Shown one piece after another: positions 26,659-35,655 of a DNA stretch of 64,000 nt. Position 1 is the stretch's first letter; every line of letters starts with the position of its first letter. The notes beneath the pieces are model-generated. The model saw nothing but the letters and a program-made list of their open reading frames with translations. It did not search any database and was not told the origin of the DNA. Made by a program: the position numbers and the translations under genes. The DNA is from Acidobacterium sp. (GTDB taxonomy: Bacteria; Acidobacteriota; Vicinamibacteria; Vicinamibacterales; UBA2999): NCBI GenBank assembly GCA_002737365.1, contig NSIL01000006.1, positions 62,001-126,000 on the forward strand, in the 5' to 3' direction.

Positions 26659-29376
26659 GTGCCATTACGCTTTGTGATCCTTCTCCTGGCCGGTGTCCTG
26701 TTTTTCTTCCTGCCCTTTACCGTCGACTTCCTGACCGATTGGATGTGGTTCGGTGAGGTGGGCTACCGGGATGTCTACTCCACTGAAATCACTGCGCGCG
26801 CCACGCTGGCCGTGGCCGTGTTCGTGGTCGCCGCCGCCTGGTTGACCTTTCATATGCGGATGGCGCTCGCCGCCCTCTCGCCGGCGCCGGTCACCTTCAC
26901 GACCCGCGAGGGGTTCACCGTCGCGCTGCCGACTCGCGATCAGCTGCGCCCCCTCGTTATGATCGCGGTGGTCGTCGCCGCGTTTCTCGTGGCGTCGTTC
27001 GCCTCCAGCCAGTGGATGACGGTGCTCAATTGGTGGCACCAGTCGCCGTTCGGCAAGGTTGACCCGGTACTCGGACACGATGCCAGTTTGTATATCTTCA
27101 CGCTGCCCGTCCTGGAATTGGCCCGCGGCCTGGTGGTGGGCCTGGTGATGCTCGCCGCCGCAGGCTCCGCCGCGCTGTATGTGGCGGCCGGCCAGATGGC
27201 GCTGACACCGTTCGGCGTGACCGTTCAGGATCGCGCACGGCGCCATCTCACGTGGCTGGCCGCGGTGTTTTTTCTCACCCTGGCCGTGGGCGCGTGGCTC
27301 AGCCGTCTCAACGAGATCGTGGCGCCGTCGGGCATCATTCAGGGTGCCAGCTACGCCGACGTCCATGCGCGTATACCGGCGGCGCTCGTCCTCATGGTCG
27401 CGGCGGTGGTCGCCGCCGGCCTGGCCGCGGCCTCGGCCACCAGCGGTTCGAATCGGCTCTTAATTGCCGGCGCGGCGCTCTATGTCCTGACGATGCTCGG
27501 CGGCGAAGGCTACGCGACCATGCTCCAGCGATTCGCCGTGACGCCGAACGAGCAGGTGCGCGAGACGCCGTTCATTGAATACAACATCGCCGCCACCCGC
27601 GAGGCGTTCGCCCTGGACCAGGTCGAAGAGCGCGAGCTGCCGGGCGAAGGCACGCTGACGCGGGCCGATCTCGAGGCCAACCGCGGCACGCTCGACAACG
27701 TCCGCCTGTGGGACCACCAGCCGCTGCTCGACACCTTCGGGCAGATCCAGGAGATCCGCGCCTACTACGACTTCGTCTCGGTCGATAACGACCGCTACAT
27801 GATCAACGGCAAGAACCGCCAGGTCATGCTCTCGGTCCGCGAGCTCAACCCGGCCGCGCTGCCCAACCGGACGTGGATCAACGAGCGCCTGGTCTTCACC
27901 CACGGCTACGGTCTGACGCTCGGGCCGGTCAACGAGGTGACGAGCGAAGGTCTGCCGGTGCTGTTCGTCCGCGACCTGCCGCCGGTCACCACCGTCGACA
28001 TCGAGATCACCGAGCCCAGCATTTACTACGGCGAGCTGGCTGGCGACTACGTGATCGTGCGCAGCAAGGCGCAGGAGTTCCACTATCCGAAGGGCGAAGA
28101 CAACGTCTACGCGGAGTACAACGGCACGGGCGGTGTGCCGGTCGGCTCGTTCTGGAACAAGCTGCTGTTCGCGGCCCGGTTCCGGTCCTATCAGATTCTG
28201 TTGAGCGACGACATCACGGCCGAGAGCCGGCTGATGTTCGACCGCCAGATTCGCCAGCGGGTCTCGAAGATCGCGCCGTTCCTGGTCTTCGACGAGGATC
28301 CGTACCCGGTCGTCAACGACGGCCGCATTTTCTGGATTCAGGACGCCTACACGGCGACCGACCGCTACCCGTATGCCACCGCTGCCGGTGGTGTGAACTA
28401 CATCCGCAACTCGGTCAAGGTCGTGATCGACGCCTACCACGGCTCGGTCGACTTCTACGCCGCCGAACCGGACGATCCGATCGCGCAGACGCTGTCGCGG
28501 ATCTTCCCGGCGCTGCTTAAGCCGCTCAGCGACATGCCGGCGGGTTTGCGCAGCCACGTCCGTTACCCGGAAGGCATCTTCCAGATTCAATCGTCGGTCT
28601 ATGCGACCTACCACATGACTAACCCGGCGGTGTTCTACAACAAGGAAGACCAATGGGAAGCGCCGGCGGTTGACAGCAGCGGTGAGACCCGCCGCATGGA
28701 GCCGTACTACGCCATGATGAAGCTGCCGGGCGAGCAGGATGCCGAGTTCATCCAGATGCTGCCGTTCACGCCGCGCCGGCGCGACAACCTGGCATCGTGG
28801 ATGGTGGCTCGCAGCGACGGCGAGCATTACGGCAAGCTGCAGGTGTTCCAGTTCCCCAAGCAGACCCTGGTCTTCGGTCCGCAGCAGGTGGTGGCCCGGA
28901 TCAACCAGGATCAGGTGATCTCGCCGCAGATCACGCTGTGGAACCAGCAGGGCTCACAGGTCATCCAGGGCACCTTGATGGTGATTCCGATTGAGCAGTC
29001 ACTGATCTACGTGCGGCCGCTGTACCTGCGCGCGCAAGCCGGGCGCATTCCGGAACTGACTCGCGTGATCGTCGCCTACCAGAACCGGATTGTCATGGAG
29101 CGGACGCTGGATGAAGCGATCGCGCGGCTGTTCGGTGAGAGCGATCGGACCGGCCGGCCGGCCGCGGCGCCGGCCGCGAGTACCCCGGCGCTCGCGGGTG
29201 CGGCCCCCTCGGCGGCGACGCCGACGGCATCGCCCGAGTGGGAGCGCATGGCCGGCGAGTCACGCGCGGCGTATCAACGAGCGCTCGATGCGCAACGCGC
29301 CGGTGACTGGGCGAAGTACGGCGAAGAAATTAAACGGCTCGGCGAATTGCTTGAACGGATGAAGCAGCCACGATAA
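26659..29376 (+). CDS. UPF0182-family large membrane protein
   Basis: 905 residues of the UPF0182/COG1615 family, conserved in many bacteria but uncharacterised. The first third has about seven membrane segments (for example 'VILLLAGVLFFFLPFTVDFL' at the N-terminus). The remaining part is a large extracytoplasmic domain with family motifs such as FIEYNIAATREAF, YYDFVSVDNDRYMING, RTWINERLVFTHGYG and PYAMMKLPG-like YYAMMKLPGEQ. The C-terminus carries an Ala/Pro/Ser linker and a final helix. The start is GTG, set by the TAAGAT hexamer. No function can be named. Confidence 0.9.
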   Translation: MPLRFVILLLAGVLFFFLPFTVDFLTDWMWFGEVGYRDVYSTEITARATLAVAVFVVAAAWLTFHMRMALAALSPAPVTFTTREGFTVALPTRDQLRPLVMIAVVVAAFLVASFASSQWMTVLNWWHQSPFGKVDPVLGHDASLYIFTLPVLELARGLVVGLVMLAAAGSAALYVAAGQMALTPFGVTVQDRARRHLTWLAAVFFLTLAVGAWLSRLNEIVAPSGIIQGASYADVHARIPAALVLMVAAVVAAGLAAASATSGSNRLLIAGAALYVLTMLGGEGYATMLQRFAVTPNEQVRETPFIEYNIAATREAFALDQVEERELPGEGTLTRADLEANRGTLDNVRLWDHQPLLDTFGQIQEIRAYYDFVSVDNDRYMINGKNRQVMLSVRELNPAALPNRTWINERLVFTHGYGLTLGPVNEVTSEGLPVLFVRDLPPVTTVDIEITEPSIYYGELAGDYVIVRSKAQEFHYPKGEDNVYAEYNGTGGVPVGSFWNKLLFAARFRSYQILLSDDITAESRLMFDRQIRQRVSKIAPFLVFDEDPYPVVNDGRIFWIQDAYTATDRYPYATAAGGVNYIRNSVKVVIDAYHGSVDFYAAEPDDPIAQTLSRIFPALLKPLSDMPAGLRSHVRYPEGIFQIQSSVYATYHMTNPAVFYNKEDQWEAPAVDSSGETRRMEPYYAMMKLPGEQDAEFIQMLPFTPRRRDNLASWMVARSDGEHYGKLQVFQFPKQTLVFGPQQVVARINQDQVISPQITLWNQQGSQVIQGTLMVIPIEQSLIYVRPLYLRAQAGRIPELTRVIVAYQNRIVMERTLDEAIARLFGESDRTGRPAAAPAASTPALAGAAPSAATPTASPEWERMAGESRAAYQRALDAQRAGDWAKYGEEIKRLGELLERMKQPR

Positions 29377-29468
29377 GGGTGCGTCAGCTGCCTCGGGGGC
29401 TACACGGTCAGCCCCCGGAACACGTCAAGCGACCGCAACCGAGCCAACTACGCCTGCACCTTAGGCAC

Positions 29469-29474
29469 TATGAT
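29469..29474 (+). promoter_or_regulatory. -10 element TATGAT, leaderless promoter of moaA
   Basis: TATGAT ends 6 bases before GTG 29481, the codon at which MoaA homology begins. The rest of 29377-29480 shows nothing else. Confidence 0.55.
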
Positions 29475-29480
29475 CAAGCC

Positions 29481-30500
29481 GTGCCCGTTCTCGACGCTCA
29501 CCAGCGCCCCTTGCGCAACCTGCGCCTGTCGGTCACGGATCGCTGCAACCTGCGGTGCCAGTACTGCATGCCCGAGGCGGACTACCTCTGGCTGCCACGC
29601 GAGGACATCCTGCAGTTCGAGGAGATCGACCGGCTGGTCGAGCAATTCCTGATTCTCGGCGTGGACAAGGTCCGCCTGACCGGCGGCGAGCCGCTGTTGC
29701 GTCGCGACCTGCCCGAACTGGTGGCGCGACTCGGCAGGAAACCCGGGATCAAAGACTTCGCGATGACCACCAACGCGGTCTTGCTGGCCCAGTCGGCGGC
29801 CGACCTGCAGGCGGCTGGACTACACCGCCTGACCATCAGCCTCGACACCTTGCAGCGCGATCGGTTCATCAAACTGGCGCGGTTCGACGAATTGTCGCGC
29901 GTGCTCGCCGGCATCGATGCCGCCGTCGACGCGTTCCCCGGCTTCAAGATCGACACCGTGATGATCCGCGGCGTGAATGACGATGAACTGATTCCGCTAC
30001 TCGAGTTCGCGCGCGAGCGGCGCGCCGAGATCCGCTTCATCGAATACATGGACGTTGGTGGCGCCACGACCTGGTCGATGAACCAGGTCTACTCGCGGCA
30101 CGACATGCTGGCCGCCATCGCCGCGCACTTCGGTCCGGTCGAGCCTGTTCGCGAGTCGTCTTCGGCACCGGCAGAACGCTATCGGCTGACCGACGGCACC
30201 GTCTTCGGCATCATCGCCTCAACCACCGAACCGTTCTGCAAGTCGTGCGATCGCAGCCGTCTGACCGCCGACGGGCTCTGGTATCTGTGCTTGTATGGCG
30301 CGCGGGGGGTGGACTTGCGCGGGCCGCTGCGCGGCGGCGTCAGCGACGAGGCCTTGCGCGACCTCGTCACCAGCGTGTGGCGCACGCGCACGGATCGCGG
30401 TGCCGAGGCGCGCTTGTCCCAGCGCGAACGCTCACCGTTGATTCCGGTGAGCGCCCTGCGGAGGGATCCCCACCTGGAAATGCACACGCGTGGAGGGTAG
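29481..30500 (+). CDS. moaA: GTP 3',8-cyclase MoaA (molybdenum cofactor biosynthesis)
   Basis: Radical-SAM enzyme for the first step of molybdopterin synthesis, converting GTP to 3',8-cyclo-dihydro-GTP. From GTG 29481 it has 339 residues. The N-terminal [4Fe-4S]/SAM motif is RCNLRCQYCMPE (Cys22, Cys26, Cys29), with GGEPLLRRD next to it. The C-terminal second cluster motif is CKSCDRSRLTADG with a third Cys in YLCLYG. An upstream in-frame ATG (29379) adds 34 residues unlike MoaA. The cofactor supports the two molybdoenzymes in this window; other moa/moe genes are not present. Confidence 0.94.
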   Translation: MPVLDAHQRPLRNLRLSVTDRCNLRCQYCMPEADYLWLPREDILQFEEIDRLVEQFLILGVDKVRLTGGEPLLRRDLPELVARLGRKPGIKDFAMTTNAVLLAQSAADLQAAGLHRLTISLDTLQRDRFIKLARFDELSRVLAGIDAAVDAFPGFKIDTVMIRGVNDDELIPLLEFARERRAEIRFIEYMDVGGATTWSMNQVYSRHDMLAAIAAHFGPVEPVRESSSAPAERYRLTDGTVFGIIASTTEPFCKSCDRSRLTADGLWYLCLYGARGVDLRGPLRGGVSDEALRDLVTSVWRTRTDRGAEARLSQRERSPLIPVSALRRDPHLEMHTRGG

Positions 30501-30518
30501 CCGCGAAGGGCTCAGCCC

Positions 30519-30941
30519 CTAGCAGTGCGCTTCGAAGGCCTTCTGTAGTTCAGCCGCGATCATGTCCGACGAGCGGGTCTCGATGTCTTTGCGTTCCATC
30601 AAATAGACCAACTTGCCGTCCTTCATTAATCCAATCGACGGCGATGACGGCGAATACGGCGCGAAGTGCGCGCGGGCGGCTTCGGTCGCTTCCACATCCG
30701 CACCAGCAAACACCGTCGTCAGGTGCTCGGGGCGCTTGCCCTGGCGCAACGCCAGCGCAATGCCGGGGCGGGCTTTGCCCGCGGCGCAGCCGCACACCGA
30801 GTTCACGACGAGCAGCGTCGTGCCGGCCTGCTGGACCGCGGCCTCGACCGCGTCGGGCGTCTTGAGATCTTTGAAGCCCAGCTGGGCTAACTCTGCGCGC
30901 ATGGGCGCGATAAACGGCTCCGGATAGCGTTGAATGATCAT
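30519..30941 (-). CDS. Bacilliredoxin (BrxA/BrxB, DUF1094 family)
   Basis: Thioredoxin-fold protein of the YphP/YqiW family, which removes bacillithiol from proteins. 140 residues from ATG 30941, preceded by AGAGG. The active-site CGC motif lies in NSVCGCAAG (Cys50, Cys52), followed by ARPGIALAL. The family's C-terminal cysteine is the last residue. A TTG 8 codons upstream is also in frame. Whether this organism makes bacillithiol cannot be told here. It converges with moaA and diverges from the photolyase gene. Confidence 0.87.
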   Translation of the reverse strand: MIIQRYPEPFIAPMRAELAQLGFKDLKTPDAVEAAVQQAGTTLLVVNSVCGCAAGKARPGIALALRQGKRPEHLTTVFAGADVEATEAARAHFAPYSPSSPSIGLMKDGKLVYLMERKDIETRSSDMIAAELQKAFEAHC

Positions 30942-30997
30942 GTGTCTTGAATCCTCTTCAAACAAACCGGCGTCCCACTAATGATTCCGCTGACTGC

Positions 30998-31003
30998 TAT
31001 TGT
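30998..31003 (+). promoter_or_regulatory. -10 element TATTGT, leaderless promoter of photolyase
   Basis: TATTGT, preceded by TGC (extended -10), ends 7 bases before ATG 31011, where class II photolyase homology begins. Confidence 0.5.
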
Positions 31004-31010
31004 AACTGCA

Positions 31011-32501
31011 ATGGTTCCCGCCGAGCGCATTTCCACCCTCAACCGCGCGCCCGTTCGCATGGACGGCGACTACGTTTTGTATTGGATGATCGCCGCTCGC
31101 CGCTCCCGCTACAACTTTGGGCTCCAGCGCGCCGTCGAACACGCCATCCAGCTCGGCAAGCCCCTGGTCGTGCTCGAAGCGTTACGCGCCGGACACCGCT
31201 GGGCTTCGTCCCGCTTTCACCAGTTCGTCATTGATGGGATGCGCGACAACGCGCGGGGGTTTCAGCGCGCCGGCGTTCGCTACCATCCCTACCTCGAGTG
31301 CGCCGACGGTGAGGGCCGCGGGCTGCTGGTCGCGCTGGCCGCGAATGCCGCCGTCGTCGTCACTGACGACTACCCCGCTTTTTTTCTTCCCGCCATGGTC
31401 ACAGCGGCTGCCAGCCAGTTGCCGGTGGTACTAGAGGCGGTCGATTCCAATGGCCTGCTGCCGGTGCGCGGCGCAGCCAAGGTCCATGCCACGGCGTACT
31501 CGTTCCGGCGGATGCTGCAGGAGGCTCTGCCGCGGCACTTGCCGCAACGGCCGCTCGAGGATCCTCTCGCGCCACTCACCGGATCCCCTCCGGCTCTGCC
31601 GGCCGGCCTGTCGACACGATGGCCCGATGCGCTCGCCTGGCTTGACGGGGCCGGCACGCTCTCAGGACTGGCCATCGATCACCGGGTCACGCCGGTTGAC
31701 ATGCGCGGCGGCGAGACGGCCGCGCGGGCGGCCCTTCACGCCTTCGTCGCAAATGGCCTGCCCGCCTACGGCGCCAGCCGCAATCATCCCGACCACGATG
31801 CCTCGAGCGGACTCTCGCCGTATCTGCATTGGGGCCACCTGTCACCGCACGAGGCGTTTGCCGCCGTGATGTCGCGCGAGGGATGGCTCGGCGACACGCC
31901 TCGGCGCGCCACTGGCGCGCGCGAGGGCTGGTGGGGCGTCAGCGCCGACGCCGAGGCGTTTCTCGATCAGTTGATCACGTGGCGTGAACTCGGCTTCAAC
32001 TTCACCGCCAACCGCGCCGACTACGACTTGTTTGAGTCACTACCGCCGTGGGCGCTCGCGACACTGGCAGCGCACGAGAGCGACGAGCGCGAGTGGGTCT
32101 ATGACTTGCCTACGCTCGAGCACGCTCGCACCCACGACCCGCTGTGGAATGCCGCCCAGCGGCAACTGGTGAGCGAAGGGCGCATGCACAACTATCTGCG
32201 CATGCTGTGGGGCAAGAAGATCCTGCAGTGGTCGGCGACGCCACGCGAGGCGCTGGCGGCGATGATCGAGCTGAACAACAAGTACGCGCTTGATGGCCGC
32301 GACCCCAACTCCTACAGCGGCATCTTCTGGGTCCTCGGGCGCTACGACCGTCCGTGGTTTCCGGAGCGGCCGATCTACGGCGTGGTGCGCTACATGACGT
32401 CAGAGAACGCCGCCCGCAAGCTACGGCTGCGCGAGTATCTGGCGCGCTATGGGGATCCGAATACAGGAGCTAAGGAGATAAAGCGAACTTTATTCTCCTG
32501 A
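31011..32501 (+). CDS. Class II CPD photolyase
   Basis: FAD-dependent enzyme that splits UV-induced cyclobutane pyrimidine dimers using light. 496 residues. The N-terminal photolyase alpha/beta domain starts MVPAERISTLN, with DGDYVLYWMIAARR. The C-terminal FAD domain has the class II signature GRMHNYLRMLWGKKILQW and LNNKYALDGRDPNSYSGI, with WVLGRYDRPWFPERPI. An in-frame ATG at 30981 adds 10 residues without homology. A loose inverted repeat GGAGATAAAG/CTTTATTCTCC covers the last codons (32474-32498). Confidence 0.94.
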   Translation: MVPAERISTLNRAPVRMDGDYVLYWMIAARRSRYNFGLQRAVEHAIQLGKPLVVLEALRAGHRWASSRFHQFVIDGMRDNARGFQRAGVRYHPYLECADGEGRGLLVALAANAAVVVTDDYPAFFLPAMVTAAASQLPVVLEAVDSNGLLPVRGAAKVHATAYSFRRMLQEALPRHLPQRPLEDPLAPLTGSPPALPAGLSTRWPDALAWLDGAGTLSGLAIDHRVTPVDMRGGETAARAALHAFVANGLPAYGASRNHPDHDASSGLSPYLHWGHLSPHEAFAAVMSREGWLGDTPRRATGAREGWWGVSADAEAFLDQLITWRELGFNFTANRADYDLFESLPPWALATLAAHESDEREWVYDLPTLEHARTHDPLWNAAQRQLVSEGRMHNYLRMLWGKKILQWSATPREALAAMIELNNKYALDGRDPNSYSGIFWVLGRYDRPWFPERPIYGVVRYMTSENAARKLRLREYLARYGDPNTGAKEIKRTLFS

Positions 32502-32589
32502 TCTCTTGAACTCCTGGTTATCCAATCAGGCTCTTGATGGAGTTCCCAGGGTTTAGTGGAGACCCTGCAACGAAGGCATGGCCGAGTGT

Positions 32590-32595
32590 TATCAT
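32590..32595 (+). promoter_or_regulatory. -10 element TATCAT, leaderless promoter of amidohydrolase
   Basis: TATCAT with a preceding TGT (extended -10) ends 7 bases before ATG 32603. Confidence 0.5.
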
Positions 32596-32602
32596 CCGCG
32601 CC

Positions 32603-33883
32603 ATGCGAACCGTTGCTGCCCTGTCGTGGTGCCTCATCCTTGTCCTTTTGACCGCCAGCTCGGCCTCGGCGCAGGTCACGGCCTTTGTTGGCGGCCGGCT
32701 GATCGACGGCACTGGCCGCGTCATCGAGAACGGCACCCTGATCATCGACGGCGGCCGCATCGTCGCCGCCGGCCCGGCCGCGACTGCGGTACCGGCGGGA
32801 GCGACCCGCGTGGACGTCAAGGGTAAAACCCTGTTACCCGGCCTGGTGAACGCGCATGGCCATGTCGCCGCGACGGTGGGGCTGCGTTCTGATCCCGCCT
32901 CGTATACGCGTGACAACCTCACGCGGCAGTTGAAGACGTATGCACAGTACGGCGTAACCACGGTGTTCAGCCTTGGCGACGACCAGGCGCTGGGCTTTGA
33001 GATGCGGAACGAGCAGGCCGGCGGCCCACTCGATCGAGCCAGGATTTTTGTTGCCGGCGCGGTCATTACCGGCAGCACCGCCGAAGAGGCCAGGGCCATG
33101 GCGGCCAAGGTCGCGGACATGAAGCCGGACCTGTTGAAGATTCGCGTCGACGACAACCTGGGCTCCAGTCGAAAAATGCCGGAGCCAGCCTGGCGCGCCG
33201 TGATCGACGAGGCGCACAGACGGAACTTGAAGGTCGCGGTCCACATCTACTTGCTGGCCGACGCAAAGGCCACGCTCGATGGCGGCGTGGACTTCATTGC
33301 CCACAGCGTGCGCGATGTGCCGGTCGACGAAGGGTTGATCGCGGCGCTGAAGAGCCGCGACGTGTGTTACTCGCCCACCCTCACGCGCGAGATCTCAACC
33401 TTCATCTACGACGCGACGCCGACCTGGATTGACGACCCGTTCTTCGTCAAGGGCGTCACGCCCGACATCATCACGCAGCTCAAGGATCCCAAGCGCCAGG
33501 AGCAGATCCGGAACGGCGCGGGCTGGAAGGCCGGTCAGCAATACAAGGCCGGCCTTGAAGTAGCGAAGCGCAATCTCAAAACCCTGGTGGATCGCGGTGT
33601 GCGCATCGCGTTCGGGACCGACACGGGGCCACCGGCCCGCTTCCAGGGGTTCTTCGAGCACCTGGAGCTCGAGATGATGGTCGAGGCTGGGCTGACGCCG
33701 ATGCAGGCGCTGGTGTCGGCCACCGGCGATGCCGCGCGCTGCCATCAGCGCGCCGGGCAGTTGGGCACGCTGGCGCCGGGCGCGGCCGCCGACGTATTGA
33801 TCCTCGGTGCCAACCCGCTCGACAACATCCGCAACACCCGGAGCATCGAGCAGGTGTGGATCAACGGTCGGAAAACGTTCTAA
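32603..33883 (+). CDS. Exported amidohydrolase-family protein
   Basis: Metal-dependent hydrolase of the amidohydrolase superfamily, imidazolonepropionase-like branch, 426 residues. A signal peptide (MRTVAALSWCLILVLLTASS, cleavage near ASAQ) sends it to the periplasm. Metal-site features: NAHGHVAA after beta-strand 1, VKVH-equivalent KVAVHIY, FIAHSV, and the Asp in FGTDTGPP. The C-terminal part has GTLAPGAAADVLIL. An ATG at 32534 is in frame but would add 23 residues ahead of the signal peptide. Substrate probably a peptide or cyclic amide; not determinable. Confidence 0.88.
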   Translation: MRTVAALSWCLILVLLTASSASAQVTAFVGGRLIDGTGRVIENGTLIIDGGRIVAAGPAATAVPAGATRVDVKGKTLLPGLVNAHGHVAATVGLRSDPASYTRDNLTRQLKTYAQYGVTTVFSLGDDQALGFEMRNEQAGGPLDRARIFVAGAVITGSTAEEARAMAAKVADMKPDLLKIRVDDNLGSSRKMPEPAWRAVIDEAHRRNLKVAVHIYLLADAKATLDGGVDFIAHSVRDVPVDEGLIAALKSRDVCYSPTLTREISTFIYDATPTWIDDPFFVKGVTPDIITQLKDPKRQEQIRNGAGWKAGQQYKAGLEVAKRNLKTLVDRGVRIAFGTDTGPPARFQGFFEHLELEMMVEAGLTPMQALVSATGDAARCHQRAGQLGTLAPGAAADVLILGANPLDNIRNTRSIEQVWINGRKTF

Positions 33884-33919
33884 GAGATCGGTAATCTGCG
33901 GCTGTCCGTCTGCGGCCTA

Positions 33920-34326
33920 GCGTGGATTCCTGGCGGGGCCGTACACCGGCCGGCCCGGCCGCGCGCCCGTGAGGCCCTTGGGGTCAGCGCATCGACATCC
34001 GCGGTGTCCTTGGTCCAGTACGCTGGAGAGCCGCCTTCACCGATGATCTCGGTCGTGATGCCCTGGCGCAGGTGACTCTCGCCATTGCCATCGGCCAGCA
34101 GGGTGGTGTCCGACTGGCCCTGCACGGCGAGAAAGCCGGGAGCCGCCGTCAGACCGCTCGCATCGATCACGCGCCCGGCTTGGCCGGCCGACAGGTCGCC
34201 CACCGCGACAATGCGATCGCCGCCGATGGCGACGTCCCCGCGGGTGGGTGCACCGCCGCTCCCGTCGACCACGGTCCCGCCGCAAATGACCAGGACCGGA
34301 ATCAAGCGATCGCGGAGCAAGCTCAT
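33920..34326 (-). pseudogene. Remnant of N-acyl-D-amino-acid deacylase with internal deletion
   Basis: The first about 110 codons from ATG 34326 match the N-terminus of D-aminoacylase-type amidohydrolases: ICGGTVVDGSGG, DVAIGGDRIVAVGDL, RVIDASGLTAAPGF, GQSDTTLLADG and ITTEIIGEGGS. After TADVDAL the frame breaks. In another frame TGARPGRPVYGPARNPR, typical of the C-terminal end of these proteins, follows (about 33920-33980). Some 400 residues between them, including the catalytic core, are gone. The open frame on this strand reads on to 33880. Confidence 0.78.
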
Positions 34327-34334
34327 TGTGGGCA

Positions 34335-34342
34335 ACTATAAT
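34335..34342. promoter_or_regulatory. Shared divergent -10 region ACTATAAT
   Basis: Plus strand TATAAT (34337-34342); minus strand TATAGT (34340-34335), 8 bases before the ATG of the deacylase remnant. It resembles the bidirectional promoter at 17861 but without the flanking arms. Confidence 0.5.
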
Positions 34343-34381
34343 CACTTCATCATCCCAGCCCAAGCCACGGTCAGCGCGTAC

Positions 34382-35614
34382 GTGCCGAATGGTCCGGCTG
34401 AAGGTGGATCAACCGTCCGCGGGCTGTTCACGGCTGATGAGTATTGGGCGGTTCGTGCCTTCTTCGCGGCGCGACCGCACCTGTCGCCGACACCGCTCCT
34501 CGACCTGCCCAGCCTGGCCCGCAGACTCGGCCTGGGTCGCGTCATGATCAAGGACGAGACCGGCCGATTTGGACTGAACGCCTTCAAGCTGCTCGGTGGC
34601 CGGTTCGCCATGGAGACCCTCGCCGCCGAGGGCGCCCTGCCGCCCGGACACACGGTCGTCTGCGCCAGCGAAGGCAATCATGGCCGCGCCGTCGCTCGCG
34701 CGGCGCGCGAGGCCGGCTGCCAGGCCCGGGTCTACATGGCCGCCGACGCCGCGCCGGCGCGCGTGGACGCCATTGTCGGCGAAGGCGCGACCGTCGTGCG
34801 GGTGGATGGTTCCTATGACGATGCGGTCCGCCGACTGAGCGCGGATGCGGCCGCTCACGGCTGGACCATTGTGTCGGACACCTCGTGGGACGGCTACGAA
34901 CGCATTCCGCGACTGATCATGTTGGGCTACACCCACATGATGGATGAAATCGTGGCGACACTGAAATCTGAGCCATCTGTGTCATCTGCGGCGCTGGATG
35001 ACCACGCGTCATCGGCCTTCGATTCTGTGTTCGTGCAGGGTGGCGTCGGTGGATTGCTGTGCGGCATCGCCAGTTGGTGTGCGTTTCACGCGCCAACCAG
35101 CGCGGTGGTGTCGGTCGAACCGACCACCGCCGCCTGCCTGCAAGCGTCGGCACGTGCCGGACGACCCACCGCCGTCGGCGGCCCGCTCGCCACGACGATG
35201 GCCGGCCTGCGCAATCGCGAGGTGTCGCCCCTGGCGTTTCAATCGCTGCGCGCGACGGTGGCGGCGTATTTGGCCATTGATGATGTCTGGGCGAACGACG
35301 CGATGCGGACGTTGGCCGATCCGGCCGAGGGCGATCCCATGCTCGCGGCCGGCGCCTCTGGAGCCGCGGCGCTCGGTGGCTTGCTCGCCGTCTGCGGTGA
35401 CCCGGCGATGCAGCAGGTCCGCGAGCGCCTGCGCCTTGGCCCCACCTCACGCGTACTCGTGCTGGTCAGCGAAGGTGTGACCGAACCGGCGCTATGGACC
35501 GAGGTCACCGGAAAGCCTGTCGGCCATAGCGCCGAGCGCGGCCAATCCCGACTTGCTGGTGTGGAAGCCGTCGATTCTGGAGTGCTACTACTCGACGGAA
35601 TTGCTGAAGTCTGA
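34382..35614 (+). CDS. Diaminopropionate ammonia-lyase-like PLP enzyme
   Basis: Fold-type II PLP enzyme, closest by motifs to diaminopropionate ammonia-lyase (DpaL). From GTG 34382 it has 410 residues. The Schiff-base lysine is in LNAFKLLGG (Lys69). Further motifs: ASEGNHGRAVA (phosphate and substrate site), DTSWDGYERIPRLIMLGY and GGVGGLLCGIASW. The true start is uncertain: the only strong -10 (34337-34342) would place a leaderless start at ATC 34349, in frame, with 11 more residues. No Shine-Dalgarno sequence precedes GTG 34382. A linked catabolic gene was not seen. Confidence 0.8.
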   Translation: MPNGPAEGGSTVRGLFTADEYWAVRAFFAARPHLSPTPLLDLPSLARRLGLGRVMIKDETGRFGLNAFKLLGGRFAMETLAAEGALPPGHTVVCASEGNHGRAVARAAREAGCQARVYMAADAAPARVDAIVGEGATVVRVDGSYDDAVRRLSADAAAHGWTIVSDTSWDGYERIPRLIMLGYTHMMDEIVATLKSEPSVSSAALDDHASSAFDSVFVQGGVGGLLCGIASWCAFHAPTSAVVSVEPTTAACLQASARAGRPTAVGGPLATTMAGLRNREVSPLAFQSLRATVAAYLAIDDVWANDAMRTLADPAEGDPMLAAGASGAAALGGLLAVCGDPAMQQVRERLRLGPTSRVLVLVSEGVTEPALWTEVTGKPVGHSAERGQSRLAGVEAVDSGVLLLDGIAEV

Positions 35615-35638
35615 CCAGGCCAAACGATCGCTCGTAAT

Positions 35639-35655
35639 GCCGGATTTGGTCCGGC
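35639..35655. repeat. Short inverted repeat between convergent genes
   Basis: GCCGGA (35639-35644) and TCCGGC (35650-35655) around TTTGG. The arms resemble family A. It lies between the stops of the DpaL-like gene and the small helical-protein gene and may end transcription from either side. Confidence 0.45.

Noticed and set aside
32474-32498. Terminator at the end of the photolyase gene
   Set aside because: The inverted repeat has a bulge, lies within the coding sequence and has no T-run.
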